From CAXXOK01 sp964497495 (GTDB lineage: Bacteria > Bacillota > Clostridia > Christensenellales > Aristaeellaceae): a stretch of 64,000 nt of DNA. Below, piece after piece: positions 7,876 to 15,614 of this stretch. Where the stretch lies: the NCBI GenBank assembly GCA_964497495.1, contig CAZCCZ010000002.1, positions 1 through 64,000 of the forward strand, written 5' to 3'. The notes under the pieces were generated by a model that worked only from the letters and a program-made list of their open reading frames with translations, was not told where the DNA came from and did not search any database. How positions within the stretch are numbered: position 1 is the stretch's first letter; every line of letters starts with the position of its first letter. The position numbers were made by a program, and so were the translations under genes.

Positions 7876-9495
7876 TCAGGGTTCCAGCGGAGTATATTCG
7901 AACCAGTCGAAATCCGCGGCGTTCGTCGATTCGGCGCCGTTGGAGGAGGCGTACAGGCCGACGTACACGCCTACGAAACCGCCTGCGCGCGTGGTGGAAA
8001 GCAGCGAGGCGTCCGCGTTTTCCAGAAGCGGAATCTGCTCCCCCTCGCGAAATCCGTAGGCGAAACGGTACCGGTCTTTCTCCCCCTGCGCGTACAGGTA
8101 AACGGAGCCGTTGTAGGGGCTGAGGGTCTGCGCCGCCAGCGCCGTTCTCCGGATCACGCGGGTGGCGAAATCGTAAAGGGTGGGTTCTCCCGCATTCTCG
8201 TTCTGGTACAGCTGCAACACGATCTCGCCGTTCGTTTTCGTTACCGTAAAGACGTAATGGAATTCGTCGCTCTGCACCAATGCGAGGCCCGCCTCTTCCC
8301 CCTCGCCGGGGGTAAACTCCATGCGCGCGCACGAAGCGAAATACATATGCTCCTGCCTGCGGCCCAGAAAGCGGGGCGCGCCCAGCTCGTCCCACAGGCG
8401 TTCCGCGCCCAGACGGATGCGCAGGAACCCCTTTCGCGCCTGAAGCGAGTAAAAATCCCGTTCGGAGCAGCGTATGGTATTCCAGCAGAGCGAAAGCTGC
8501 GCGTTCTCGAAATGGTCCGCGCCGTTCTGCCTGCGGCAGGGGGCGTCCGGCAGGTCGGGCCTGCGGCAGCGGGACGGTATCAGGCCGTCCGGCGTGTCGA
8601 CCAGCGGCCACCCTTCTTCGTCCCATACGATTGGCACCAGAAAGGTTTCCCGGCCCAGATTGTAGTTGAAGCCGCCGTAAGGCCGGACTGCGAGGAGAAC
8701 CATCCACCATTCGCCGCGCTGCGTGCGCACCAGGTCCGCGTGGCCCGTGGCGGCGATGGGGTAGGACAGCGGCAGGTGCCGGTGGGTCGCAACCGGGTTG
8801 CGCAGACATATCTCGTAATCCCCGTCCACCGTTTTGCTGCGGAAGAACATGACGCAATGGTTGGTAAACGTGCCGCCTTCGGCGATCATCAGATAGTAGT
8901 ACCCGTCCCTGCGGAAGATATGCGGCGCTTCCGTCCATTTTCCGTGGATCGAGGCTCCGTCCAGAATGACCTTCCGTTCGCCGGTAAACTGCATCGTCTT
9001 CGGGTTGAGCTCGCAAAGGTAAATACCGTGATGGCCCTCGTACTTCGGCGCCGCACAGATAAAGTTCCCGCAGTACCACGCGCGGCCGTCGTCGTCGAAG
9101 AAAAGGGAGGAATCGATGCCGTCCGCGCCGTCGATCACCACGGGGTTCGACCAAGGGCCGCGCGGGTCCGAAGCGGTGATCACGAAATTGGTGCGGTCGG
9201 CTTCCCGGCCGTTCTGCACCAGCGTGTTGATGATGTAGAACATGCCGTCGTGCCAGCGGATCGTCGGCGCCCACAGGCCTTCGGAAAACGCGCTGCGTGA
9301 AAAATCGATCTGTTCCTTCCGGTTTACGGCGTAGCTGATAAGCTCCCAATGTACCAGATCGCGGCTGTGGAAAACAGGCAGGCCTGGGAAGTAAACGAAG
9401 CTGGAGGTAACCAGATAGTAGTCGTCACCGACCCTGCACAGGCTCGGGTCGGGATGGAAACCGCTCAGGATCGGGTTCTGGTAGTACGTTTCCAT
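7876..9495 (-). CDS. Glycoside hydrolase family 43, beta-xylosidase/arabinofuranosidase-like
   Basis: An inverting glycosidase expected to release xylose or arabinose from imported oligosaccharides. The 539-residue protein starts at METYYQNP: GAGGGAG lies 7 nt before this ATG, whereas the GTG further upstream has no site. The GH43 five-bladed propeller begins with NPILSGFHPDPSLCRVGDDYY, with the general base in HPDPS; IDSSLFFDDDGRAW carries the pKa-tuning Asp and KWTEAPHIFRRDGYYY the general acid Glu. The C-terminal third (about 330-539) fits the beta-sandwich found in xylosidase-type GH43 members. There is no signal peptide, so it acts in the cytoplasm behind the ABC transporter of the same operon. 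Xylosidase versus arabinofuranosidase cannot be settled by eye. Confidence 0.92.
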   Translation of the reverse strand: METYYQNPILSGFHPDPSLCRVGDDYYLVTSSFVYFPGLPVFHSRDLVHWELISYAVNRKEQIDFSRSAFSEGLWAPTIRWHDGMFYIINTLVQNGREADRTNFVITASDPRGPWSNPVVIDGADGIDSSLFFDDDGRAWYCGNFICAAPKYEGHHGIYLCELNPKTMQFTGERKVILDGASIHGKWTEAPHIFRRDGYYYLMIAEGGTFTNHCVMFFRSKTVDGDYEICLRNPVATHRHLPLSYPIAATGHADLVRTQRGEWWMVLLAVRPYGGFNYNLGRETFLVPIVWDEEGWPLVDTPDGLIPSRCRRPDLPDAPCRRQNGADHFENAQLSLCWNTIRCSERDFYSLQARKGFLRIRLGAERLWDELGAPRFLGRRQEHMYFASCARMEFTPGEGEEAGLALVQSDEFHYVFTVTKTNGEIVLQLYQNENAGEPTLYDFATRVIRRTALAAQTLSPYNGSVYLYAQGEKDRYRFAYGFREGEQIPLLENADASLLSTTRAGGFVGVYVGLYASSNGAESTNAADFDWFEYTPLEP

Positions 9496-9522
9496 GGCGT
9501 GCTCCCTCTTCACGGAGATGGA

Positions 9523-10206
9523 TTAATGGGGCATCGGCTGCCCGAGGTAATTCACGAACCATTCGTCTTCCGGCCAACGTTTCCGGCCGCACAGCAGGTC
9601 GCTGAGGGCGGATGCGCAAACCTGGGGGGAGATCTGCGCGCTTTCGCGGTTCATGTCCGTTTCCACCCTTCCCGGATGAACGGCTAGCACCCGGTACCGC
9701 GTAACGGTGGCGCGCTGGATGGAAACCAGCTTGTTCTCTGCCGCCTTGGATACCGCGTAGCCTGGCATGGAAGAAAACGCGTTGGAGATAGAACCGGCCT
9801 CCGAGGTAACGGTGGCGAACAGGCCCCCGTCCTTCACCAGCGGGTCGAAAAAGCGGATCACCCTTGCCGCGCCGGTCACGTTGACCCGCAGCATCGCTTC
9901 CAGGTCTTCGGGGCACAGAGTGAGCACCGAGGCCGCCTTCGCGCGGGGTACCGAAAGCCCCGCGTTGGAAACCACCGCGTCCAGCCGGCCGGGAAAGCTT
10001 TCGATCCGCAACGCCTCGCTTTCCACGGAGGCCTCGCTTTCCACGTTCATATTGTCAACCGTCACGTTCGGGTACTCCGCCGCAAGACGCCGCAGCGCCT
10101 CGTTCGCCTGCCGCGCGGTGGCGAATACGCGGTGCCCCTGCGCGGCCAGCGCCGCCGCCAGATGAAAGCCGATGCCGCGGCTGGCACCCGTAATCAGAAT
10201 ATCGAT
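9523..10206 (-). CDS. Short-chain dehydrogenase/reductase with apparent non-AUG (ATC) start
   Basis: A classical SDR oxidoreductase of about 227 residues. The frame up to the first ATG/GTG/TTG would miss the cofactor site, but the same frame continues upstream as DILITGASRGIGFHLAAAL, the standard TGxxxGIG nucleotide-binding motif. The remaining signatures are VSNAGLS, the catalytic Ser in VTSEAG and YAVSK (YxxxK). Between the VOC gene's TAA (10219) and this motif there is no ATG, GTG or TTG in frame. A GGGGG Shine-Dalgarno-like run sits 7 nt before an ATC at 10206, so I place the start there. It may be a sequencing error (ATG to ATC), a rare start, or readthrough of the preceding stop. Substrate unknown; a sugar is likely from context. 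Confidence 0.8.
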   Translation of the reverse strand: MDILITGASRGIGFHLAAALAAQGHRVFATARQANEALRRLAAEYPNVTVDNMNVESEASVESEALRIESFPGRLDAVVSNAGLSVPRAKAASVLTLCPEDLEAMLRVNVTGAARVIRFFDPLVKDGGLFATVTSEAGSISNAFSSMPGYAVSKAAENKLVSIQRATVTRYRVLAVHPGRVETDMNRESAQISPQVCASALSDLLCGRKRWPEDEWFVNYLGQPMPH

Positions 10207-10218
10207 ACCGGCACCCCC

Positions 10219-10629
10219 TTACATGTAGGCGGCGTGCGGGGACTCCGGCGAGACCTGCATCAGTTCGATGCGGACGCCGTTGGGGTCGCGGACCCACGCC
10301 TGCAGGTTGTGGTCGCATCCCATGCAAAGCGGGATTTCCAGCTTGTAGCCCATATCGGTAATGTGTTTGGCGGTGGCGGCCACGTCGTCCACGGCGAAGC
10401 ACAGGTGCGTAAAGCCCAGATCCTCGTCTTTCGCGGTGCGTTCTTTCCCGTCGTAAAACAGCTCCAGAAACTGACCGGGAGCAACCTGCACGTAGACGAT
10501 CCACGGAGCTCCCGTTTCGGGATGGTTCAGTTCGAAGATTTTGGAGAAGCCCAGCGTATCGTGGTAGAACCGAAGGGTCTCCTCCATGCTTTTCACGTTG
10601 ACGGCTACGTGCGTGAGGGTGGTTGCCAT
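10219..10629 (-). CDS. VOC-family (glyoxalase/bleomycin-resistance fold) protein
   Basis: A 136-residue single-domain vicinal-oxygen-chelate protein. Two beta-alpha-beta-beta-beta repeats can be followed: TLTHVAVNVKSMEETLRFY with metal ligand His 7, FLELFYDG with a Glu ligand, FTHLCFAVDD with a second His, and VRIELMQ with a second Glu. That is the full His-Glu-His-Glu set of a metal-dependent lyase or isomerase. Reactions in this family include methylglyoxal detoxification and sugar or dioxygen chemistry; here the sugar operon suggests carbonyl metabolism. AAAGGGAG precedes the ATG. Its reading frame is the same as that of the downstream SDR, separated only by a TAA and four codons. Confidence 0.9.
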   Translation of the reverse strand: MATTLTHVAVNVKSMEETLRFYHDTLGFSKIFELNHPETGAPWIVYVQVAPGQFLELFYDGKERTAKDEDLGFTHLCFAVDDVAATAKHITDMGYKLEIPLCMGCDHNLQAWVRDPNGVRIELMQVSPESPHAAYM

Positions 10630-10662
10630 GGTTATGCGCTCCCTTTCCCGTTGATGGATGGT

Positions 10663-11490
10663 TTATTCTTTAATCGCTCCGATAGTCATGCCCTTAATCA
10701 GGTACTTGGAAAAGATCGAGAAGAAAATCAGCACCGGAATCGTCGCCAGCGTCAGGCTGAGCATTTTGGCGGCGTAGTCCACCCGGTAGGAACCGCCCAG
10801 CGTGCTGATGTACACCGGAAGCGTGTACTGTTTCGGGTCGGTCACGAACACCAGCGGGATCAGGAAGTTGTTCCACGACCACAGGAACACCAGCAGCGCC
10901 AGCGTGATGATCGCGGGCTTGATAATGGGCAGGATGATGGTGCCGAACAGGCGCAGTTCCCGGCAGCCGTCGATGCGGGCGCTCTCGATGATGGAATTGG
11001 GAACGGCGGAGCCGATGTACTGCGTCATCCAGAACGCGCCGAACGGATTGGCCAGAAACACGAGGATCATGGGCCAGAGCGTGCCGTTCAGGTGCACCCA
11101 GCGCATTTCCATCATGTAGCCGGCCATGCTGATCTGGTAGGGCATCGTAAGCGTGGCGATCAGGATGGTCAGCAGGGGCTTCTGCCCCTTGAAGCGGAAC
11201 TTGGACAGCCCGTAGCCGAACAGCGAACTGACGACGACGCAGGCCGCCACGCTGATGACCGAGATGAACACGCTGTTCAGGTAGGGTGTCAGCACGTCTC
11301 CCTGCCAGATCGTCTGAAAATTCTTCAGAACATAGGTACCCGGCAGGAGCTTGAGACCGGTGAAAATTTCCTCGTTCTTGTAGGTGCCCATGATCAGCAT
11401 CACGTAAAACGGCGTCAGGGCCAGAACGGTCGTCACCAGCAGGAGCAGGTAAACCGGAAGACGTTTGAGCAGCGAGCGGGATTTTTTCAT
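10663..11490 (-). CDS. Sugar ABC transporter permease, MalG type
   Basis: A 275-residue inner-membrane component of a CUT1-type carbohydrate importer. It has about six predicted membrane helices, beginning with VYLLLLVTTVLALTPFYV, and the cytoplasmic EAA loop ESARIDGCRELRLFGTIILP that docks onto the ATPase. It follows the MalF-type permease by a few bases and precedes the VOC gene in the same operon. No ATPase gene is in this operon, so it probably shares a multitask MsmK/UgpC-type ATPase encoded elsewhere, as is common in Firmicutes. Substrate is probably a xylo- or arabino-oligosaccharide, judged from GH43. Confidence 0.93.
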   Translation of the reverse strand: MKKSRSLLKRLPVYLLLLVTTVLALTPFYVMLIMGTYKNEEIFTGLKLLPGTYVLKNFQTIWQGDVLTPYLNSVFISVISVAACVVVSSLFGYGLSKFRFKGQKPLLTILIATLTMPYQISMAGYMMEMRWVHLNGTLWPMILVFLANPFGAFWMTQYIGSAVPNSIIESARIDGCRELRLFGTIILPIIKPAIITLALLVFLWSWNNFLIPLVFVTDPKQYTLPVYISTLGGSYRVDYAAKMLSLTLATIPVLIFFSIFSKYLIKGMTIGAIKE

Positions 11491-11494
11491 CGTA

Positions 11495-12394
11495 TCAGTC
11501 CTCTCGCTTAATCACGCGCGTAAGGATAATGGAGAAGATGAAGATGATGAAGAACAGCACGTAGGCGACCGAAGCGCCGTAGCCCATCTGGAAATTACGG
11601 AAAGAGGACTGGAACATGTTCATCATCACCGTCAGAACTGCGTTGTTGGGGCCTCCGTAAGGCTGCCCGCCCTGGGAGGCGAACAGCATGTAGGGATCGT
11701 CGAAAAGCTGGAAGCCGTTGATGAGCGATATGATGCATACGAAGCCCAGAATCGGCTTAAGGATCGGCAGGGTGATTTTCGTCTGTTTCTTCAGCCAGCC
11801 GGCGCCGTCCAGTTCCGCCGCCTCGTACAGGTCTTCCGAGATGGTGGAAAGGCCCGCGGACAGGATGATCATGGAGTATCCGAACATCCGCCACACGATC
11901 ACGATAACGACGACGAACCGTGCGGGCCACTCGGAGCCCAGCCAGTATACGGGTTCGCTCAGGAGATGGAGCCGGGATAAAACCTGGTTGACCGTGCCGA
12001 AGTTCCAGTCGAATAAAAATTGAAATATAAGGCCCACGGCGACCGGCGCCGTCAGATAGGGCAGAAAGTTCAGAAGTTGAAAAGCGCCGCGCGCCCGGGG
12101 AACGAAATCCCGGATCACGACGGCCATCAACAGGCCGATGAACACTTCCACGGGAATCGCCGTGACCAGAAAGAAGAACGTGTTGAGGAAGGCTTTCTGG
12201 GCGATCGTATCCTGGGTGAAGATCCGGACGTAATTTTTAAGACCCACGAAATTCGGAGCCGCGACGGCGTTCCAGTCCGTAAAGCTGATGACGAACGAAA
12301 AAACGAAGGGAAAGACCGAAAACAGGGTGTAGCAGATGATAAAAGGCGCGACAAAGTAGTACGGCGTCCGCTTGCTCGTCAGACGGCCCATCAT
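11495..12394 (-). CDS. Sugar ABC transporter permease, MalF type
   Basis: The partner permease of a CUT1 importer, 299 residues from the chosen start. I use the ATG at 12394 (MMGRLTSKRTPYYFVAPF) because AAAGGGGG lies directly upstream; the longer frame would extend through the strong hairpin at 12470-12514 and has no ribosome site. Six membrane helices are apparent, with the EAA-type loop YEAAELDGAGWLKKQTKITL followed by P. It lies 3' of the binding-protein gene and overlaps nothing. Together with the MalG-type partner it forms the channel; the ATPase is not encoded nearby. Confidence 0.92.
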   Translation of the reverse strand: MMGRLTSKRTPYYFVAPFIICYTLFSVFPFVFSFVISFTDWNAVAAPNFVGLKNYVRIFTQDTIAQKAFLNTFFFLVTAIPVEVFIGLLMAVVIRDFVPRARGAFQLLNFLPYLTAPVAVGLIFQFLFDWNFGTVNQVLSRLHLLSEPVYWLGSEWPARFVVVIVIVWRMFGYSMIILSAGLSTISEDLYEAAELDGAGWLKKQTKITLPILKPILGFVCIISLINGFQLFDDPYMLFASQGGQPYGGPNNAVLTVMMNMFQSSFRNFQMGYGASVAYVLFFIIFIFSIILTRVIKRED

Positions 12395-12469
12395 GCCGCC
12401 CCCTTTCAAAAAGTTTTCTTCGGGTGCCGGGGCGCCGGGCGGCGGCGAACGAACCGCCCGCGTGAAGGA

Positions 12470-12514
12470 GCGGCGGAGCCGGCAGCCGACGAATGCGGCT
12501 TCCGGCTCCGCCGC
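12470..12514 (-). repeat. Long intercistronic hairpin between binding protein and permease
   Basis: Two 19-nt arms (12470-12488 and 12496-12514) pair with one mismatch around a 7-nt loop, directly after the binding-protein stop. Such hairpins protect the upstream message and reduce transcription into the permeases. Confidence 0.75.
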
Positions 12515-12527
12515 GATGAGAACCGTT

Positions 12528-13826
12528 TTACTTGCTGAGGGCGGGGCAACGGCTGAGAATGTCGTTTTCAACCTGCGTAATCAGGGAGGCGACATCCACG
12601 TTGCCGTCCGGCGAAGCGTTGATGGTCTTGAGCGCGCTGCTAACCGCGTCGCGGACTTCCACGTCGTACTGGTTAAGCGGGCGCACGTTCGTCTCGTTCA
12701 TCTTGGGGATGATCGTGTAGGCGAACAGCTTGTCGATATCCTCGCCGCCGAAGAAGGAATCCTTGCGGGAGTAGAAGTTGGGATCGGAGTAGACCGACTT
12801 GATGGCCGTGAACACCTGCAGTTCATCCCTGCGCGGCACGGCCGAATCGGGATTCATGGTCAGCCACTTGATGACCGCGAAGGCCGCTTCCTTGTTAAGC
12901 GCCGTCGTCGGGATGGAGTACACGCCGCCGCCCCAGTTCACAGCGCCGCCGGCCAGTTCCATCAGGCCCCACTCGCCGTCGCGGGAGTCGTTCGGCTTAA
13001 GGATCCAACGGGGGGACCACTGCGCGCAGGGGTAGAAGATGTGCACGCTGTCCGCGTAGGAAGCCATCAGCGCGGGGGAATCCTGTTCCAGGGTGTCCAC
13101 GATGTCGGCCTGTTTGAACGCGACCAGCTGGTCGAAGATCGGGGTGAGGCTCGCCTGCACGTTCAGCTTGTCGCCGGTCGTGAAGGGGATGATCGTCTGG
13201 CCGATCAGCACGCTGTACAGGTCGGAGAGGCCGGCGAACATCTTGACGGTGCCGTTGGACTTCTCGTTGACTTCCTTGCCCTTTTCCACGTAGTCGTTCC
13301 ACGTGGTGAACATCTGGTACAGCGCTTCGGGGTCGTCGGTGCCGAAGTATTCTTTCGTCAGGGAACGCTTGTAGGCCATGGCGGAGGGCACGGCGCCCAT
13401 CGGCAGGCCCAGGAGGTTGCCGTTTCCGTCCACGGACACGGGGATCTGGTCGATGGTGAAGATGCTCTTGTCCACGTTGTAGGGAGCCGCGGAGAGGTTC
13501 TCCCAGCAATTCAGGGAGTACATCTTACCGCGCGTGGTGGCCTCCAGCTGGATGATATCGGGCATCTGGGCGCCCGACGCCAGCGTGGTCTGGATCTTCT
13601 GAGGGAGGTCGCTCTGAGCGATGGTCACGTAGTTGATCGTCACGTTCGGGTAAATCGTGGCGAGATGATCCTTGAGGATTTCCGTTTCGTCCCAGCCCCA
13701 TACGGTTACGGTGCCGCTGGGATTCGCGCCGTATTCTTCGCTTCCCTGCGCCAGCCCGGTGCCTACGGCGCCGACCATGACGATAACCAGCGCGACGGCG
13801 AACAGTCTGCGAACCTGTTTCAACAT
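12528..13826 (-). CDS. Sugar ABC transporter substrate-binding protein (family 1)
   Basis: An extracytoplasmic sugar-binding protein of 432 residues that delivers substrate to the two permeases downstream. The start at 13826 is chosen since GAGGAGG lies 9 nt upstream and a signal peptide follows (MLKQVRRLFAVALVIVMV, then AVGTGLAQG). There is no lipobox cysteine, so it would be released or held by another means. The mature part begins GTVTVWGWDE and shows typical family-1 segments such as YPNVTINYVT and PDIIQLEATT. It is the first gene of the operon with GH43, which suggests a plant-derived oligosaccharide. A palindromic site lies in its leader (13877-13897). Confidence 0.92.
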   Translation of the reverse strand: MLKQVRRLFAVALVIVMVGAVGTGLAQGSEEYGANPSGTVTVWGWDETEILKDHLATIYPNVTINYVTIAQSDLPQKIQTTLASGAQMPDIIQLEATTRGKMYSLNCWENLSAAPYNVDKSIFTIDQIPVSVDGNGNLLGLPMGAVPSAMAYKRSLTKEYFGTDDPEALYQMFTTWNDYVEKGKEVNEKSNGTVKMFAGLSDLYSVLIGQTIIPFTTGDKLNVQASLTPIFDQLVAFKQADIVDTLEQDSPALMASYADSVHIFYPCAQWSPRWILKPNDSRDGEWGLMELAGGAVNWGGGVYSIPTTALNKEAAFAVIKWLTMNPDSAVPRRDELQVFTAIKSVYSDPNFYSRKDSFFGGEDIDKLFAYTIIPKMNETNVRPLNQYDVEVRDAVSSALKTINASPDGNVDVASLITQVENDILSRCPALSK

Positions 13827-13876
13827 GAAGTAATTCCTCCTCATACAAAGGTTTCTGCTCAATTCAACGACCGGAT

Positions 13877-13897
13877 CTTAGGAGGGCCCTCCCTAAG
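13877..13897 (-). promoter_or_regulatory. Dyad-symmetric element upstream of the GH43-operon binding protein
   Basis: The 21-nt sequence from 13877 to 13897 is an interrupted palindrome (CTTAGG...CCTAAG outer arms around AGGGCCCT). It lies about 50 bp upstream of the start codon and is a candidate operator. The T/A-rich stretch 13920-13980 beyond it, in an otherwise gene-free 300-bp gap, probably holds the promoter, though I cannot fix the hexamers. Confidence 0.4.
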
Positions 13898-14077
13898 TAG
13901 TTAAAGTGTAACACCGGGCAATGCAAATATCTATTCAAGGATTTTCGACAGACGTTATAGTTTTTTTAGTTTTCCCATTTTTCTGGAAACCGCGCGCGGG
14001 ACGGAAACAGCCTTGTCCCGAGCGACGCACGGCCGTACCCGCCGACCGGAACGTACGGCTTACTCCCCGAACGCATT

Positions 14078-14109
14078 AAAACCCCCGGACCGGCGAGGCC
14101 CGAGGGTTT
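14078..14109 (-). terminator. Rho-independent terminator of the RbsABC/hydrolase operon
   Basis: Inverted repeat AAACCCCCGG / CCGAGGGTTT (one mismatch), followed on the minus strand by TTTTAATG, about 30 bp past the hydrolase stop. Confidence 0.65.
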
Positions 14110-14138
14110 CGGATAAAACAGGCTCGTTATGCGCGGAA

Positions 14139-15602
14139 TCACCGGAGGCGTCGCACGGCTTCCCGCGACCAGCCGATCATCGCGGCGGCGGCGGTCGAAT
14201 CAACCCAGCCTTCTTTCGCCTGGCGCTCGGCATACTCCGCGAACTGCGACAGATACATTTCGGCCGTTCCGTAGCGGGCCTCGAATTGCCGCTTGGTAAA
14301 ATACTTCATCTTGCCGCAGATACCCTCCGGGTCTTCCGGGTTGCTGGCCACGTACGACGCGATGGGAACGTCGGCGTAGGGCGTGCGCAGCCCGCCCAGG
14401 GCGTTGCCGTATTCGTCGCGCAGGAAACCGCGGCCGTCTCTGCCGAGCGGTTCGATCACTTCGGGCGCTTTCCCTTCCGCCGCCCAGAGGTGAAGCTTTT
14501 CCAGCAGCCCGCACACGTAGTATTCCGTACGGATGTCGTTGATGCCGTCGATCAGCCTGGGGTCGAGGTTCGGCAGCTTTCCGCCCGCCTTTTCGATTTC
14601 GGACGTCGCGGTCAGCACCGGGCACAGGATATCCGTGTGGGGCGTCCCGGAAATTTCGTAATACCGGCATTTGTTATCGGGCGTGTCCGAATTCTCGATG
14701 CGGACGCGGAAAAGGTCGTCGTCCAGAAACGCGTTGAACAGAAACAGGTCGGCCTCGCTGGAAAGGCAGATGTAGGGGGTGGCGCAGGGGCGCATGTTCC
14801 GCGTGTGCAGCTTCAGGCCGCCCACTTCGTCGCTTTGCCGGATGCTTCGCTGCACCAGCGCGCCCACGATGTTCATGTACCCGTCGAAAATCCGCTCGCC
14901 TTTTCCGGTGAACGCGAACGGGTCGAAATAGTGGATGAAAGTATTCAGGTACGCCCCGCTCTGGCTCTGCCCCGTCAGGTAGAGATACTCGGCTTTCAGC
15001 CCGCCCAGGCACGCCGAGCCTTCCCGCGTGCGCAGCAGCGCCCCAAGCTGCCCCAGCATGTCCCACAGGAGCCCTTCCTCCGTGCCGGGAAGAGTCGCGG
15101 ACTTGGAAAGCACCGGCGCGGGGAGAAATTCGCCGTTCGACCAGTTGAGAGAGCCGTACCGGGCGTAGTCGAAGTTTTTCAGGCTCAGCACGTTGATCGG
15201 CTTGCTGGTCACGCCGACGTAGGCGTGGCCGTGCTCCATGCACCACAGGTAATTACGGTGCCATAAGTCCTCGATGTCGTACCCCTGGGTCGCGTTCAGA
15301 ATATCGATATAAACGCGCCCGGAAAAACGCGCCGGTTCCAGAGGCCGGCGCACCAGAACGCGGTTCCTGTACGGCAACACCGCTTTCCAGAGCACGGGCC
15401 GGTCCAGACCGTCGGCATCGTACACGTTGGCGAAGCCCGACAGGAAGAACTCCTCCTCCGCGTACCCGTACGCCGCCACGTCTAGCGGGGTACGGCTGTA
15501 CTTCATCGCGCAGAAGGGATGGGAGCTTTCGGTTACGGGGATGGGGCCGTCTATTTCCGGCTTACGCCCGTAGGCCTCCCGGAGTACAGTCTCGATGTTC
15601 AT
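14139..15602 (-). CDS. Alpha/beta-hydrolase domain protein, putative esterase
   Basis: A 487-residue protein with a GxSxG nucleophile elbow (LTGQSQSGAYL), matching the large alpha/beta-hydrolase-domain family (PF20091-like) of unknown specificity. ATG at 15602 is chosen: AGGAAG lies 8 nt upstream, whereas the GTG three codons earlier has none. No signal peptide is visible, so it acts in the cytoplasm. A His is available near the end of the fold (for example SGTPHTDILCP), but I cannot assign the acid with confidence. As the last gene of a RbsABC-type sugar uptake operon it may remove an ester decoration, for example acetyl or aromatic acyl, from the imported sugar. That role is inference. Confidence 0.75.
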   Translation of the reverse strand: MNIETVLREAYGRKPEIDGPIPVTESSHPFCAMKYSRTPLDVAAYGYAEEEFFLSGFANVYDADGLDRPVLWKAVLPYRNRVLVRRPLEPARFSGRVYIDILNATQGYDIEDLWHRNYLWCMEHGHAYVGVTSKPINVLSLKNFDYARYGSLNWSNGEFLPAPVLSKSATLPGTEEGLLWDMLGQLGALLRTREGSACLGGLKAEYLYLTGQSQSGAYLNTFIHYFDPFAFTGKGERIFDGYMNIVGALVQRSIRQSDEVGGLKLHTRNMRPCATPYICLSSEADLFLFNAFLDDDLFRVRIENSDTPDNKCRYYEISGTPHTDILCPVLTATSEIEKAGGKLPNLDPRLIDGINDIRTEYYVCGLLEKLHLWAAEGKAPEVIEPLGRDGRGFLRDEYGNALGGLRTPYADVPIASYVASNPEDPEGICGKMKYFTKRQFEARYGTAEMYLSQFAEYAERQAKEGWVDSTAAAAMIGWSREAVRRLR

Positions 15603-15614
15603 TCCGTCCACTTC

